Shown here one piece after another: positions 49,013 through 64,000 of a stretch of 64,000 nt of DNA; positions within the stretch are counted from its first letter, which is position 1, and the number at the start of each line of letters is the position of its first letter. Both the position numbers and the translations under genes were made by a program. The notes below the pieces were generated by a model that was not told the DNA's origin, did no database searches, and saw only the letters and a program-made list of their open reading frames with translations. The DNA comes from Cycas panzhihuaensis (taxonomy: Eukaryota > Cycadophyta): contig CM041465.1 in NCBI GenBank assembly GCA_023213395.1, positions 114,087,741 to 114,151,740 of the forward strand. The letters run 5' to 3'.

Positions 49013-51325
49013 TGTGAATGCATTAAGTTCATTAGATTAATTATATGAAGGTGACTTTAGGTTAGCTAAGTCACATAGTTAAATGTAATTTCAGTTATAT
49101 TTAAGAATAATTTTAGGATCATTTCATTAGGTGGGAATCACCTTTAGAAACCCTAATGCACATCCTGTAATATATAAGGCTGAATGTAAAAAGGGGAGTG
49201 ATAATTATCACCTCTTATTTTTACTCTCAATCTTGTTCTCTTCATTTTTCTCCTAGTATGTACCATTGCTTTTATGTAGTAGAGTGTGGCAACTAGATCC
49301 TTTACCTAGCAACTAGTATCAGAGCCATTGTTGACCACATTTCCTTGCTAGGCTTTCACAGAGCCATTAATATTTATCACTCACAATTTATGTAAAGTTA
49401 AGATCTTATTTGAGAACTTTATTTTGTATTAGAGAGCTTAAAATTATATTAGTTTATATGTTACTATATTTTCTATGTGTGAAAAATTTTAGAGGTGAAA
49501 AGACTAATTTTTGAAGCCATTTGGTTGCCAAAATAGCCCCAAAAGCATTGAAGGCCTAAAATTTTATGAAAATTTTGATCATCTTATATTTTAATGAAAT
49601 TTGATGTGTAGGGCTTCCTAGCCAAGAAGATCATTTTTATCTTCTAGAGCATCTTTAGATTTAGCCTATAACAACCAATTTTGGCTAAAGTAGAAGGTTA
49701 AAATTTGTAGATGAGTGACCTAGGGCACGTTTCTCCATGAAATCCTTTTAATATAAGCTAAAAATCTAAAAATAGTTTTAATGGATCTACTAGATTTATA
49801 TCTCAGGAGTATTTTGAGATAAATCTCATTAAATTTCATCCACTGGTTAATGAGATCTTTGCAATTTTCTGACAGATGCTAAATATGCCTACTCAACCCC
49901 TAAAAAAACATTGCAAGGGTGTTTTAGACAAATTTTTAGTTATTTTAGGAGATGATACATAAGGAAAAATTGATGTACATGCAAGGATAAAACTTTTGGA
50001 ATACTAGAGTTTGGATTATGAGACTGTGAATCTGGCAAGATTATGCTTTTATGTTTTTTTTGGGCAAAATCATTTTTATACCTTTTCAAAATTTTGATTT
50101 CACTATCTTATTGAAAATGATATTCTAAATGCTTTTTTATTCTATCGTACATTTAATTTCCATCATTTAGGCCTTTATATTTATAATTTTTAGAAAATTT
50201 TACTAATTTATTATTATTTATAAATTTTGTTTAAAAAAAATCATAAAATAGGAAAAAATAACATGCATCTAGATTTAGAAAAGTCATCATTTTAGTAGCA
50301 AGTTGATCCACTTTTTGGTCCTTTATGGATTTTATATTGAAATTTCTAAAAATATATTTAGAAATATTATATTAAAGTAAGGGAAACCTTGAATCGAATG
50401 TAACCTTCAATTCCCCTATTAAATCTAGCATGCTCTTTCTATTTCCATACATAGCATAAAGCAACACATAAAGCAATAATAACAATGAAGTAAGCATAAA
50501 AGGCAAGCAAGTATATTTGACATCTTTCTATTTTAGTTTCTAGTTCAAGTTATTTAGAAATAACTTACACTATTTTCTAAAAGAAATATTATATGTATGA
50601 CTTATACTATTAGTTTTTTTACTTATGCACACACTCACCTTAATTGAAATAGACCACAGTTTACTAAAGTTTAGGCCCTCAAGGAGGTGTAAGTTTCATA
50701 CTGTGTTTGGTCTTAACTTGAATAATGGTAGAGGGATAACTTAGCCATATCTATAACCTCCAATATGTGATAATTCTAATAACCACCTAGAAAAATGAAA
50801 AACTTTAATCAATATTAAAATATACCCAGTCTAATATCCATTATAGTCAAGGGATATGCATGCACTATTTGACTTTTTAGAGGAGGTATATAGCTACTCA
50901 TTGGTAAACTAGGTGAGGACTGGGAGTACCTAATCTACATTGTAATTTAGATTTCATAACTAAGCATAGGTATTGGTATCATGGGTGAAGGGCCTAATAC
51001 GTATACTAAAAGCCTCTTTAGGCATTGACACATTAACTACTTTAGACTTCAGATAGAGGTTTAGGTTTGATCATACATCCTATATGAAACTTAGTCTTTT
51101 AGTTGTGTGCACCTATATGATGGCTTCTACATGGGTATATAATCTTGATTTTATGGTCACATGATATATCATTTATCTTTGTGATCCTTATATTGCCATT
51201 TGTACACATCATCAAACCCTACTGCATCAGGAGTATTTGCCACAAGTATTAGTGGCCTATTATCATTGCTTACTATTTAATCATATTTCTCCCTACTACT
51301 CTAGGTGAATTAGCCACACATGTTG
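49013..51325 (+). mobile_element. Fragment of a further LTR element
   Basis: A 299 bp LTR-like stretch (49013-49311, TGTGAATG...CCTAGCA, with TATAAGGC near 49180) is followed by a primer-site motif TAGTATCAGAGCC (49314-49326). From 49330 to 51325 I see no coding frame; it is AT-rich. The element was broken at 51325 by Tat copy C, and its 3' LTR is not in the window. Confidence 0.55.
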
Positions 51326-55014
<3,689 letters not shown>

Positions 55015-55512
55015 CTGCCCCCTTGGCAGTAAAGCCTCGTCACTCAGGAGCATCATGCGATGCCAAATAATGTCAATACAAAAGAGCTAGTATCATTTAC
55101 TAATACAAGAGAGTCATCATCTAAGAGGAGTAGCAAATGTCGTGACAGATCACGTGGATAGGGAAGGAAATGGAGCGGCATGGGGGTTGCCCATACATTG
55201 CCTAAGAGTATAGCTTGAAAGAATGAGGGGATGGAGGGGTTTCCCCGATCACCCCTATGTGCAATATGAGTATTGTACAAGGTTTTGAGCACAATCAATA
55301 AGCAGACATGAATAAAAAATTTGTGTGTATAGAGAGTTAATGTGTAGGGACATCATGTCACAGATGGTATGAAGATAGAGTAAAGAATCAAACCTGGTGG
55401 TCACCATAGTTTAATCTCATTAGTGGCCTACTTTCAGAGGTATGAGGGTAGTTGTAATGGAGAAGGAAGGATGATCTAGAAGTCTGAATGGCTAGCCAAC
55501 CTATTTGATTAC

Positions 55513-55935
55513 CTAAGAAGGATCATCCAAAAGAGGGAGATGATGCTCAAGGATCCGATAGAGAAGGCTATTTACCTCAGCATTTAAATCTTGGGGAATG
55601 TGCTAGATATCCATGGAGGTGAATAGGGATAATAAGGACCTAGCGATCAAAGTAAGGGCTATGAATCATAAGCAACGCACCTCGTAGACCTGGGTTAGAT
55701 GTGACACGACGATCTGGGAGTTACAATAGATGATGATAGGACCATGGTAAAAGTAGAGTGCATCAATAAGGGCTTTGATAATAGTTGTGTATTCAACCTT
55801 ATTACTCGTAGCCTTGAGTAAGTAGACTCTAGAATACATGTAGTCATTTATGGAGGGATCGCAGAGGATCCACATGACTGCGAAAGGTCTAAAGTTGCCA
55901 CAACTTCTTCCATCAATGAAAATGAGTAAGACCAT
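55513..55935 (-). pseudogene. Archaeal/RVT_3-type RNase H of Tat copy C
   Basis: Starts at the conserved ATG (CGCCATGG context) and reads FIDGRSCGN, KVEYTTII, YCNSQIVVSHLTQVYEVRC, HIPQDLNAEVNSL, PLLDDPS. The CDSQ Asp and the final Asp are Asn, so the active site is lost. Two stops follow. The codon after SHLT is CAG here, TAG in copies A and B. Confidence 0.78.
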
Positions 55936-56224
55936 GGCGAGAAAAAGGAGTTAAGATTGGATTACCAAAGAGATGGTGATAGTAGTGTCAAGGTAGAGGA
56001 AAAGGTAGCAACAAAAAGGCTACAATGGCTTAGAAGGGCTGTACATATTAGTCATAAGAGAATAAGAGAGCCTTGGAGGTAGGCTACTAAGATCGAGGAA
56101 GGCTTGCCCAGTGGAAGGACAAGACAAGGCTAGTAAATATGCTCTTTCAACATCCTTGGGGGTCATGGAAGGGCTAATGAAGGTTAAGAATGGAGGAGGA
56201 ACTCTCCCTAGGAGACTCAGGGGC

Positions 56225-56425
56225 TCAAATAGATGGCAAAAATGGATCCAAGATGCTAAAACAAGCTAAAGGAGTATAAACATAAGCGTGTTTTGGAGTA
56301 GTGCAAAAAATAAGATAAAAGGGGCATCTAGGGAGCTAAAGGGGTTCATCATAAATGTGCCAAAAAGATATAAAAAAGAGAGTTATAGGAGCAGAGTAAG
56401 GGTTAGACCCTGAAGGCAAAGAAGA
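56225..56425 (-). pseudogene. Small ORF upstream of RNase H, copy C (broken)
   Basis: Reads LPSG, APITLF, PRCPFYLIF, ILDPF, aligned with MPSGP, APAVSI, RWPFYLIL and PGSIF of copy B. The start ATG is lost and a stop interrupts it. Confidence 0.35.
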
Positions 56426-57218
56426 TAAGGACAAGAAACTAATCTTGAGGGTTGTCTTACTGAAGAAAATAGAGATGGTGCTTCAGGGGGCTCCACAAAT
56501 AAAAAGGGACGAAAGGGAAAAAGTAGGTTTTATTTTTGTGGGCCTCTCAAGAGATCCAAAGCCCTCCCCTCTAAACAACAAGGCTATACTACCCTATCAG
56601 AGTATATACTAGGAGATGTAACTGTTGGATCATAGTGAGAGGATAGCCATTAGGACTGGTATGATAAGATGGCATCCATCAGACTGGATCTAGTGAGTGG
56701 ATCATACCCTAGCCCTTCCATTTTTCCATTTGAAATTAATGTCTTTCTTTAAAAATTTAGGGCCCCATAAGGGCCATGGGGACCCCCTAAATCTTATTGG
56801 AGACCTGGGGAGGTAGAGAACCAAGGCATTAGGAGGACCAGGGTATTAGACAAACTGGTCCCAGTGGACTAAGCCAAGCCCACCTAAGATAAAAATTTGG
56901 GATTTTTAGGGCCATGCCCCCTTTTTTAGAGGGCTATCTAAGGTCACTGATACCCTATGGTGTTTGTCACAATGCCATGAAGTTTGTAATGGGGCCTAGT
57001 AAGGGACCAGAAAATCTTAGTGGGCCCCATATCAATATCTGTAGCACTGTAGATATTGACATGGGATAGAGACCAACTAAGAAAAAAAAGAAAAAAGATA
57101 ACTAAATTGGATGTACTTGCCCCAAGAGCTCCAACCATCTAGAGGGGGATGACACATGGCAGTGAGGCATAGATAGGTTGATGACTACTAGCTTGGTGTT
57201 CGCAAGTTGTTCCTGTAG

Positions 57219-57781
57219 TTGTTAACCCCAAGAACATAGGGATGGAACTGATGAGCTTTATTGCAATGACGCCTAGATATGAGAGGACTACTCTGTAGTG
57301 ATGTAGGCTTCTGAAGGTGATCAAGACCCTATAGTATGCATTAGATCAGTGGTTTCTAGTAGAAATTATGTCCTATTATGATAAGAGGAGGTATATATTC
57401 CATCTCCTACAGGTGGGGGATGTTGTTATTATGCCAGGGGACATTAGGAGGATCCTAGGAGTGCCACTTGGAGGTGTGTTAGCTTCTTTGGGTACTTTAC
57501 CTAGCACTAATGCTGCTCACAAGGAGGTAGTAAGATCCTTCACAAGGAGGAGTCGATAAGATCGGTGAGGAGTGTCAGTTTAGGCTATGGTGCTTTTGAG
57601 AGTTCCTCACGTGAGGAAGCTCATCACATTGGCTATTTTATTCTGGATATCCTAAAAATAGAACTACATAGACATTCTCGAAGGATGGATGGTGATGATA
57701 AAGTTGTGTAAGGCTAGGGAGAGGTTTGATTAGACTGCTTTGATAATAGCTAATATAGTAGCACAATTGGACCAAATTCGA
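57219..57781 (+). pseudogene. Plant-mobile-domain-like exon, antisense in Tat copy C (cut by E4)
   Basis: After an acceptor-like TTCCTGTAG the frame reads PKNIGMELMSF, FLVEIMSYYDKRRYIFHL, GDVVIMPGDIRRILGVPLGG (57410-57480), LRVPHVRKL and AQLDQI, parallel to copies A and B. The longest open piece is 57368-57559. Copia element E4 interrupts it at 57782. Confidence 0.7.
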
Positions 57782-58431
57782 TGTTGAGAGGACAAGGTCT
57801 GAATAACCTAAAACTGCCTCTAAGATCTAAACTATTTTGCAACTAGTTACAGGAATCAAAACTAAAATTTAACATGCAAGTTCTTAAACTAGAGATAATA
57901 CAATAAAATGAATAATAAAGCCAAGCATCATATATACACTCGATATAAAGTGGTAAAACCCTAATAGTATGCTAGGGATACATCCATATAGGAAGGGTAT
58001 CAATCTTTATTATCAATGAATGGAGAAATATACATAATCTATAACAGAATACTAATAGCAATAGCAACTAGTTGCCCAACTCCTCATAGTATATCCAATA
58101 CATCGAACATAATAAAAAACACTGTAAATCAGGCTACATGAGAGAGTCATATAAGGCATAAATCTTGACCATACAATCTAGGGTATTTTGAGTAAACGAC
58201 CCTAACTCTCTTTACAATTTAGAATGCTTTTTAGTGCTAGCTTTTTGGGTTAGGGGCTATCACCCCTGAAACCCCTCTTTACTGGGGGCATTCCAACTCC
58301 CCCCGCATCCCCCTAGCCAAAGTGGGGATCCTGCCCCCTTGGAACCCCCTCGTAGAAGTTTGGAAGGGAAACCACACTACCAACCTTTCAAAATTTTAGC
58401 CTCTAAAACATTATTGTCATATTATCTAACA
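57782..58431 (-). repeat. 3' LTR of E4
   Basis: TG...CA ends (TGTTGAGAGG on the + strand; TGTTAGATAATATGAC on the - strand). The inner end abuts the polypurine tract. The outer flank TTCGA (57777-57781) is the expected target copy; its partner is outside the window. Confidence 0.75.
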
Positions 58432-58488
58432 ATCTCCACCTTGACAACAATTTACCTAATATCTTTCCTGGACCATTCATCACCTTTT

Positions 58489-60240
58489 CTACAAGCCAAG
58501 AGTAGTCAAACACCATTTGAACTTCTCTAATAGTATTGGTTTTATAAACATATTAGCACAATTATATTTTATATTAACCTTCTCAAGTGCCACTTCACCT
58601 GCTTCCATAACCTGTCTAATAAAATGGTACTTAAGAGCAATATGCTTTGTCCTATTATGATAAGCTAGATTCCTTGCTAAGTAAATAATACTTTGATTGT
58701 CACAAAATACCTTTACCATTTCTTGTTTCCTTCTAAGCTCAACTAATAGACCCTATAACCAGATTGCTTCTTTACAAGCATGTGCTATAGCAATATATTC
58801 AGCTTCTGTAGTTGATAATGCAATTGTGATTTGTAATTTTGATATCCAACTAACTAGACCATTTGCAAGAGTGAATACATAACCTGAAGTAAACCTTCTC
58901 TTATCTAAATCTTTTACAAAGTCTGAATCAAAATATCCACAAACTTGATTACCTATACCTCTAGAGGTAATGCAATAGTCACTTGTGCCTCTCAAATATC
59001 GAAGCACCTATTTCACTGCTGCCTAATGTTCCTCTAATAGATTTACCATAAATTTACTAACTACATTGACTGCATGTGAAATGTCAGGTGTTATATATAC
59101 CATGGCATATATCAAACTTCTTATTACATTGGCATAAGGCATAGGAGATATATAATCCTTTTCTTCTTTATTACTAGGACTCATACGTGAAAAAAGCTTG
59201 AAATGGGAAGCTAACATGATACTCACTAGTTTTAGATTTTCCATACCAAACCTGTTTATCACCTTCTCCATATAGTTCTACTGTGATAACCATAGCTTCC
59301 CATTTTTCTTATCTCTATGTATCTCCATACCTAAGATTTATTTTGTAGCTCCTAGATCCTTCATATCAAAAGTCCTATCCAATTGAGCTTTTAACTTATT
59401 GATTTCTATGCTCTTACTTATAACCAACATGTCATCAACATACAATACTAAGATAATGAATAAGCCATTGTCTAAGAATTTAAAGTAAACATAATGATCA
59501 TACTCACTTCTTTTAAAATTTTGGCTCTCCATGAAAACATCAAACTTCTTGTACCATTGCCTGGGTGATTGCTTTAGGCCATACAATGATTTCATAAGCC
59601 TGTAAATAAGTCTTTTCCTGCCATCCTATACAAACCTTTTTGGCTTATCCATATAGATTTCCTCATCTAAATCTCCATGTAGAAAAGTTATTTTTACATC
59701 TAACTACTCCAACTCCAAATTACAAGAAGCTACCAATGCCAATAGAACTTGAATTGAAACAAGTTTGACAACTGGTGAAAAGATCTCATGAAAATTAGGA
59801 CCTACTTTCTATGTAAAGCCTTTAGCCACCAGTCTTGCCTTATATTTGTTAACCTTTCCATCAACATCTATTTTCTTCTTGAAAACCCACCTACAACCAA
59901 CATTCTTCCAGCCATGTGAAAGTTCTACCAAGTCCCATGAATTATTTGTCTTTACAGCATCTATATCTTCCTGCATAGCCCTCTTCTATTTCTCACTATG
60001 GATATGATCTACTACTTCCTGATAGCATGTAGGCTCACCATCATTAGAAACCAAAATAATAGAAATAGAAGGGCTATACCTATCAGGTGGATGACTAACT
60101 CGTGTAGATCTTCTAATAGTAGGTGGAGGAGTGTCCACATGCTCATATAAATCTGTTGTAGATTCATCTTCAAAAAGATCCTCCTAATCTTCTGTTTCCA
60201 AAGATCGTTGGGTTTCAAACTTGACCTATTGATGCTCAAC
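58489..60240 (-). pseudogene. Reverse transcriptase and RNase H of E4
   Basis: On the - strand: MKSLYGLKQSPRQWYKKFD (59595), active site YVDDMLVISKS (near 59440, both Asp intact), a PYANVIRSLIYAMV block (59130), then CITSRGIG, STTEAEYIAIAHACKEA (58800) and CDNQSIIYLARN, TKHIALKYHFIR, ending KFKWCLTTLGL. Frame breaks and a few stops separate pieces. The RT core start lies near 59890. Confidence 0.83.
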
Positions 60241-60354
60241 TTTCTGCTCCTATTTCACTTCAACTTCTACACTATTTGATTTTAGAAAGGGAGATTAATC
60301 AAATACAACATCTCTGTTAATAGTGATTTTATGGGTAGTAGGATCCCATAACCT

Positions 60355-61300
60355 CTATCCCTTTACACCATTTCTCTCATCATAACCAATAAAGATACAT
60401 CTCTTAGATTTTGGGTCTAACTTTGAATGTTGACTTGTATTAGTCAAGGCATAAACATCACAACCAAAAACTTTTAAATTTGAATAGTCATATAGATGTC
60501 CAGTCCATATCTCTTCAGAAATCTTACAATCTATTTCAAGTGATGGTGACCTGTTTACCAAATAGTAAGTTGTTTGAACAGCTTCTACCCATAAGCCATG
60601 CTCCATTCTTGCATTACTTAGCATGCTTCTTGCTCTTTCGAAGAGTGTCCTATTCATGTGCTCAGTTATTCCATTTTGCTGTGGAGTATAACTAGTGGTC
60701 TTATGCCTTTCGATCCTAGCTTCTCTACAATAGTTCTCAAAATCCAAGGAGTTAAACTCACCTCCATTGTCAATTCTTAAACATTTGATTAACTTGTCAG
60801 TGCTCTTCTCAACTAGAGTCTTGAACTTCTTAAACACACTAAAAACTTTAGATTTCCTTTTTAAAAAATAGACCCATACCTTTCTGGAGTAATCATCCTA
60901 TAAATATGATAAAGTACAATGATCCTCCATAGGATATTGTAGGGGCTAGTCACCATACATCTGAATGTACGTAATCTGGAACACCTTTACTAGTGTGACT
61001 CCCTAGTTTAAAGTTGAGTCTACACTGCTTTCTAAAAATATAATGTTTACTAAAAGCCAAATTTGAAAGTTATAAGTTAGGAAGTAACTTATGATTCATC
61101 AACACCTTAAGTCCTCTCTCACTCATGTGCCCAAATCTCTGATGCCATAACTGAGATGGATCTTCTACAGTCTTTGATGCTATAGCTACATGGCTGACAT
61201 TTGTACTTCCCATTAAAATGTAAAGGTTTCATTTCTTTAAGGATTTCATAATAACCAAGGCACCCTCTGATACCTTTAAGACTCCTTCATGACCTGTGTA
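60355..61300 (-). pseudogene. Integrase of E4
   Basis: The 160-codon open piece 60355-60837 holds CLRIDNGGEFNS, YTPQQNGITEHMNRTL and the GKIW-like SNLKVFGCDVYAL block, with the second Asp and the Glu of the catalytic triad present. The zinc finger and first Asp lie in the broken part to about 61300. Confidence 0.83.
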
Positions 61301-61336
61301 CTTATAACCACCAGAATTTAGTTCACCCAAGGAAAT

Positions 61337-61615
61337 CTATTTATTTTTTAGATCAGGTACATGTCTAACTTCAGTTAATGTTCTTACTACACTATCAAAC
61401 ATTTTAATTCTGATGCTACCAATGCCTACTATCTTATAAGAAACTTTATTTCCCATAAGCACATCACTACCATTAAGAGGTTGGTACGATGAGAACCAAC
61501 TCTTATGTAGATACATGTGGTGTGAAGCACCAAAATCTAATAACCAATCATGGTGATAATGGGAAACATTATAAGTAGCTAAGACATCATCATCTGTACC
61601 TTGATTTGACTCCAC
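61337..61615 (-). CDS. Protease of E4
   Basis: Reads WLLDFGASHHM (catalytic box, normally LDSGASxHM, with Ser changed to Phe), then GNKVSYKIVGIGSIRIK and VRHVPDLKNK. Open over 92 codons. It would process the polyprotein; the altered box makes activity doubtful. Confidence 0.75.
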   Translation of the reverse strand: MESNQGTDDDVLATYNVSHYHHDWLLDFGASHHMYLHKSWFSSYQPLNGSDVLMGNKVSYKIVGIGSIRIKMFDSVVRTLTEVRHVPDLKNK

Positions 61616-62044
61616 CTAATTAGCCTCCTTGGTAAGATCTTCATTTTTTTGGAACTCCTTCCTTTTGTAGCAATCCTTCTTAAGGTGACCTGTCTTATTA
61701 CAATACCAACATCTGAGCTTACTCTTCTTGCCTTTTGACTTTGACCTCAATGTGTCCCTAGAGCTTTTTCCTCTTTCAATTATTCTACCTCTTACTATCA
61801 TAGCTTCTGGTATGGAGGTTTCAAGACTAGACTTCCTCCTCACTTCTTCTATCAATAAAGCACTCATAATAGAATCATAGTCTAATTCATCTATAATTGA
61901 GGTGATAATATTATCCTAAGATTCTAGTAATAAACATAATAAGGTAATAGCCTTGTTCTCATCCTCAATTGTTACATCAATACTAACTAACTAATGAATA
62001 AGAGTATCGAAAACATTCAAATGATCAGTAATTTTTATACCTTC
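61616..62044 (-). pseudogene. gag of E4, C-terminal part with zinc knuckle
   Basis: The open piece 61616-61867 ends with a full CCHC knuckle (CWYCNKTGHLKKDC) in a Lys/Arg-rich context. Upstream, to 62044, the frame reads HLNVFDTLI, IEDENKAITLL and IDELDYDSI. The N-terminus was removed or displaced at 62044. Confidence 0.8.
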
Positions 62045-62601
62045 TATTTCTCGGCTACTGGGAATGGGTTTTTGACTAGTCGACACAAGTAAGTATAGGT
62101 ATGCTTCTATCCTTTACCTTTACCACTTCTCTAGAAAGGTAAATTGAAGTGTCCTTTCATTGCATAGCTTACTGATACATTTGAGTGATCATCTTGCATC
62201 TATTACTTAATCATATTTCTTGATACACTTTTAGCCTATGATGATTTGTGGGACATGCATCCCTATGGCACTCCATAACCCTCTTATGCACCTCCATGTT
62301 TTCCTAAGCATCACTTAGCCTGTGTGATCTATCACACCCCCTTGCCACATTGCAGCCCTTAGCATCCTACTAAGTGTGATTAGTACATCTGTATTCCAGT
62401 TACTAGTTTCGTAGGAACCTTATCACTCTGGTACCCCATTTGGTTTAGGTCATCCTCTTTATATGACTATCCCCAGCCACCTGGACAAAGGGCCAACCCC
62501 TCTTAGGCTTGGGATACCCTTCCTTAGGGATCCCAGGCACCTATTTCTGTCTTGTTTTTGCTTCTATCACTGCACCATGGCAAATGTCGTGGTACCACCT
62601 T

Positions 62602-62625
62602 AAACTTTGCGGTACCGCGAAGTTT
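62602..62625. promoter_or_regulatory. 24 bp GGTACC palindrome in the LTR
   Basis: AAACTTTGCGGT/ACCGCGAAGTTT is palindromic with one mismatched pair. It lies about 135 bp upstream of the TATA box. Related worn copies: 15542-15565, about 13085 and about 36290. Confidence 0.5.
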
Positions 62626-62696
62626 GCCATAGGACAACTGTCATAAAATATTTTTAAAATCTACCGTGGTAATTTTTACTTTTTTCACAAAATTTC

Positions 62697-62768
62697 CACG
62701 TGTCTTAGACACCCCTTGAGTCCTACCCTAACCCTAATCATCCATTCAAGCTAGGGTTAGGTATAAAG
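62697..62768 (+). promoter_or_regulatory. LTR core promoter (G-box, telo-box-like inverted repeat, TATA)
   Basis: CACGTG, then CCCTAACCCTAATC facing CTAGGGTTAGG, then GTATAAAG. The arrangement is shared with the solo LTR at 36375-36449 and, in worn form, both LTRs of copy B. bZIP/bHLH factors bind G-boxes in plants; the role here is inferred. Confidence 0.6.
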
Positions 62769-64000
62769 CCCAAAAGAACTTAATTTTCTATCTCTTCTTC
62801 CACCTACTTTCCTCTCTTCTTCTTCTTTCACAAGAAGTTTTCTATAGGAACACCCTGCAATACTTGAGTTCCCTATGCTCCAACCTAAGATTTGTCCTCT
62901 TTAGCTTAGATCCATATTAGTAGGATCTCCAACAAGATTCTCCAAGTAAGGATACACTTCAAGTGTCGCCTCCATGCCCTATCAATGAGTTTCAGCAAGT
63001 TTGTCTTAAAGTTTCATTGCTCTTCTAAGAATCTACTTGTGAGCATCATAGATCTGCCATTTTCTACTAGTTTCTTAGGCATACCTATCTCTAATCTAGG
63101 CCATCAGGTATCATCTCATATTTCCTCCATTTTATCCCTTTTAAACTTTCTTAAAAGAGATTAGATTATTTGGGATATCTTTCTTTTTCCAGCTTTCCAG
63201 TACATATAGGAGGCAGTCCCTCCATTTCTTTCTTTCTATCCACATCATCTTCCTAACCTCTCCTAGTTTCTCCAAGGAGGTTGTGACGAGAGGACCTCAA
63301 AAAGTGAGAGAAAGAAACTAAGGCAGGTTTCATACCCAACTAGGCCTTCTCCTCAAGGGCAACCCCCCTTCTCCTCTTTCCTCTCCTCCACTTGTGCCTT
63401 TCTTGAGCTACCACGAAGCTTCTAAAAGTAGGCCAACATTGGATATTAGCATACGTAGCCCCTTATTGTGCTATTTCTAGGCCTGAGTGCCTCAATTGAG
63501 TAGATTTTCCAATAACAAGTAGTGTCTCATATCCACCTTAGGTCTTGGACTAATTAACATTGCAATTTACTACACATAGCAATACTTGCAATATAAACAA
63601 TATTTGTAAACCTCATGTTATTTATCTCTCTTATTATTTGCTGATATTAGGCTATCCCAACCTACTGTATCCTATGCCCAGTGGCAGCGTAGAGGTGCAC
63701 TTGTTAGAGGGTTAGCCATTCCAAGGCTAACCATCTGCATCCCTTGTCTTGTGTTATTGGCTTTGAGGAGATTTGGAGTTATTCTCTGGTTGGAAGTTTA
63801 CTTGTCTTGATAATGCTTTAACTTACGATATTTTTAGCATTTTACAGCTATATATATATATATATATTTACTTGGAATTCTAGAAGCCCCTTGGAAAAGG
63901 GTAGAAAACCTTTGTGATTATAGGTTTATCATGCCATTCGTGGAGAAGGATAAACTGCTACAATCTGGGTACATTTCTTTGCTTTTCTTTTCCTTGGTCA

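Larger units (their letters stand above)
57782..62044 (-). mobile_element. Ty1/copia element E4, 5'-truncated
   Basis: The left (3') LTR is 57782-58431, next to a polypurine tract (CAAGGTGGAGAT on the - strand). Going right on the - strand come RNase H, RT, integrase, protease and gag, which ends abruptly at 62044 where a Tat LTR begins. No 5' LTR is in the window. It has long open pieces, so it is better kept than E3. Confidence 0.88.
62045..64000 (+). repeat. Tat-family LTR, 5' part, running off the window
   Basis: Starts TATTTCTCGGCTACTGGGAATGG like the LTRs of copies A and B. It contains a GGTACC palindrome (62602-62625), a G-box CACGTG (62697-62702), the CCCTAACCCTAATC/CTAGGGTTAGG inverted repeat (62723-62760) and TATA (GTATAAAG, 62761). 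Whether it is a 5', 3' or solo LTR cannot be told. A short TA run is at 63848-63867. Confidence 0.8.

Noticed and set aside
62723-62760. CCCTAACCCTAATC as an interstitial telomere
   Set aside because: Only two imperfect units, within a conserved LTR inverted repeat just upstream of TATA; better explained as a promoter motif.

Overview
This window is nuclear DNA of a seed plant with a large, repeat-rich genome. Nested long-terminal-repeat (LTR) retrotransposons fill almost all of it, and I find no intact cellular gene. The slow decay, very long Ty3/gypsy elements and heavy C-to-T erosion (many TAG stops where related copies read CAG, CGG or TGG) would suit a gymnosperm or a large-genome monocot. 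The sequence alone does not decide this.

Layout. (1) 1-5741: the 3' part of a Ty3/gypsy Tat-lineage element in + orientation (copy A) with its 3' LTR. (2) 5981-~8535: a small LTR element (S1) carrying an antisense gypsy pol fragment and an unrecognised ORF. (3) ~9100-49012: a second S element (S2), opened by later insertions. S2 holds a 6.5 kb chromovirus-like gypsy element (E2, - strand, 9702-44271, duplicated target site ATCAT). E2 was hit by a 17.8 kb complete Tat element (copy B, - strand, 10623-28423) and by a 10.2 kb Copia element (E3, + strand, 32755-42956, target site AGAGG). E3 contains a solo Tat LTR (35801-38567) inside its gag. S2 also holds a largely non-coding LTR element (L, 44728-48693). 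(4) 49013-51325: a fragment of another LTR element. (5) 51326-57781: Tat copy C (- strand), cut by Copia element E4 (- strand, 57782-62044). (6) 62045-64000: the start of another Tat-family LTR.

The most interesting biology is the 3' module shared by Tat copies A, B and C. Between integrase and the 3' LTR lie (a) an opposite-strand gene encoding a plant-mobile-domain-like protein, with a coiled-coil tail visible in B; (b) a separate RNase H of the archaeal/RVT_3 type with its own conserved ATG; (c) a short conserved reading frame just upstream of that RNase H. The two strands diverge from a spacer of about 530 bp. It holds a TATA box for the opposite-strand gene that is conserved in A and B and eroded in C. 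In copy B the usual pol order is gag-PR-RT-RNaseH-INT, with no room for the second RNase H in its usual place before integrase.

Two other unusual structures stand out. Pieces of a COBW/ZNG1-type GTPase gene sit directly after the primer-binding site of Copia element E3, its two halves in opposite orientation. Element L has LTRs whose ends carry tandem units, each repeating the tRNA-Met primer-binding motif. All alignments and boundaries were made by eye, and percentages are rough hand counts over short stretches.
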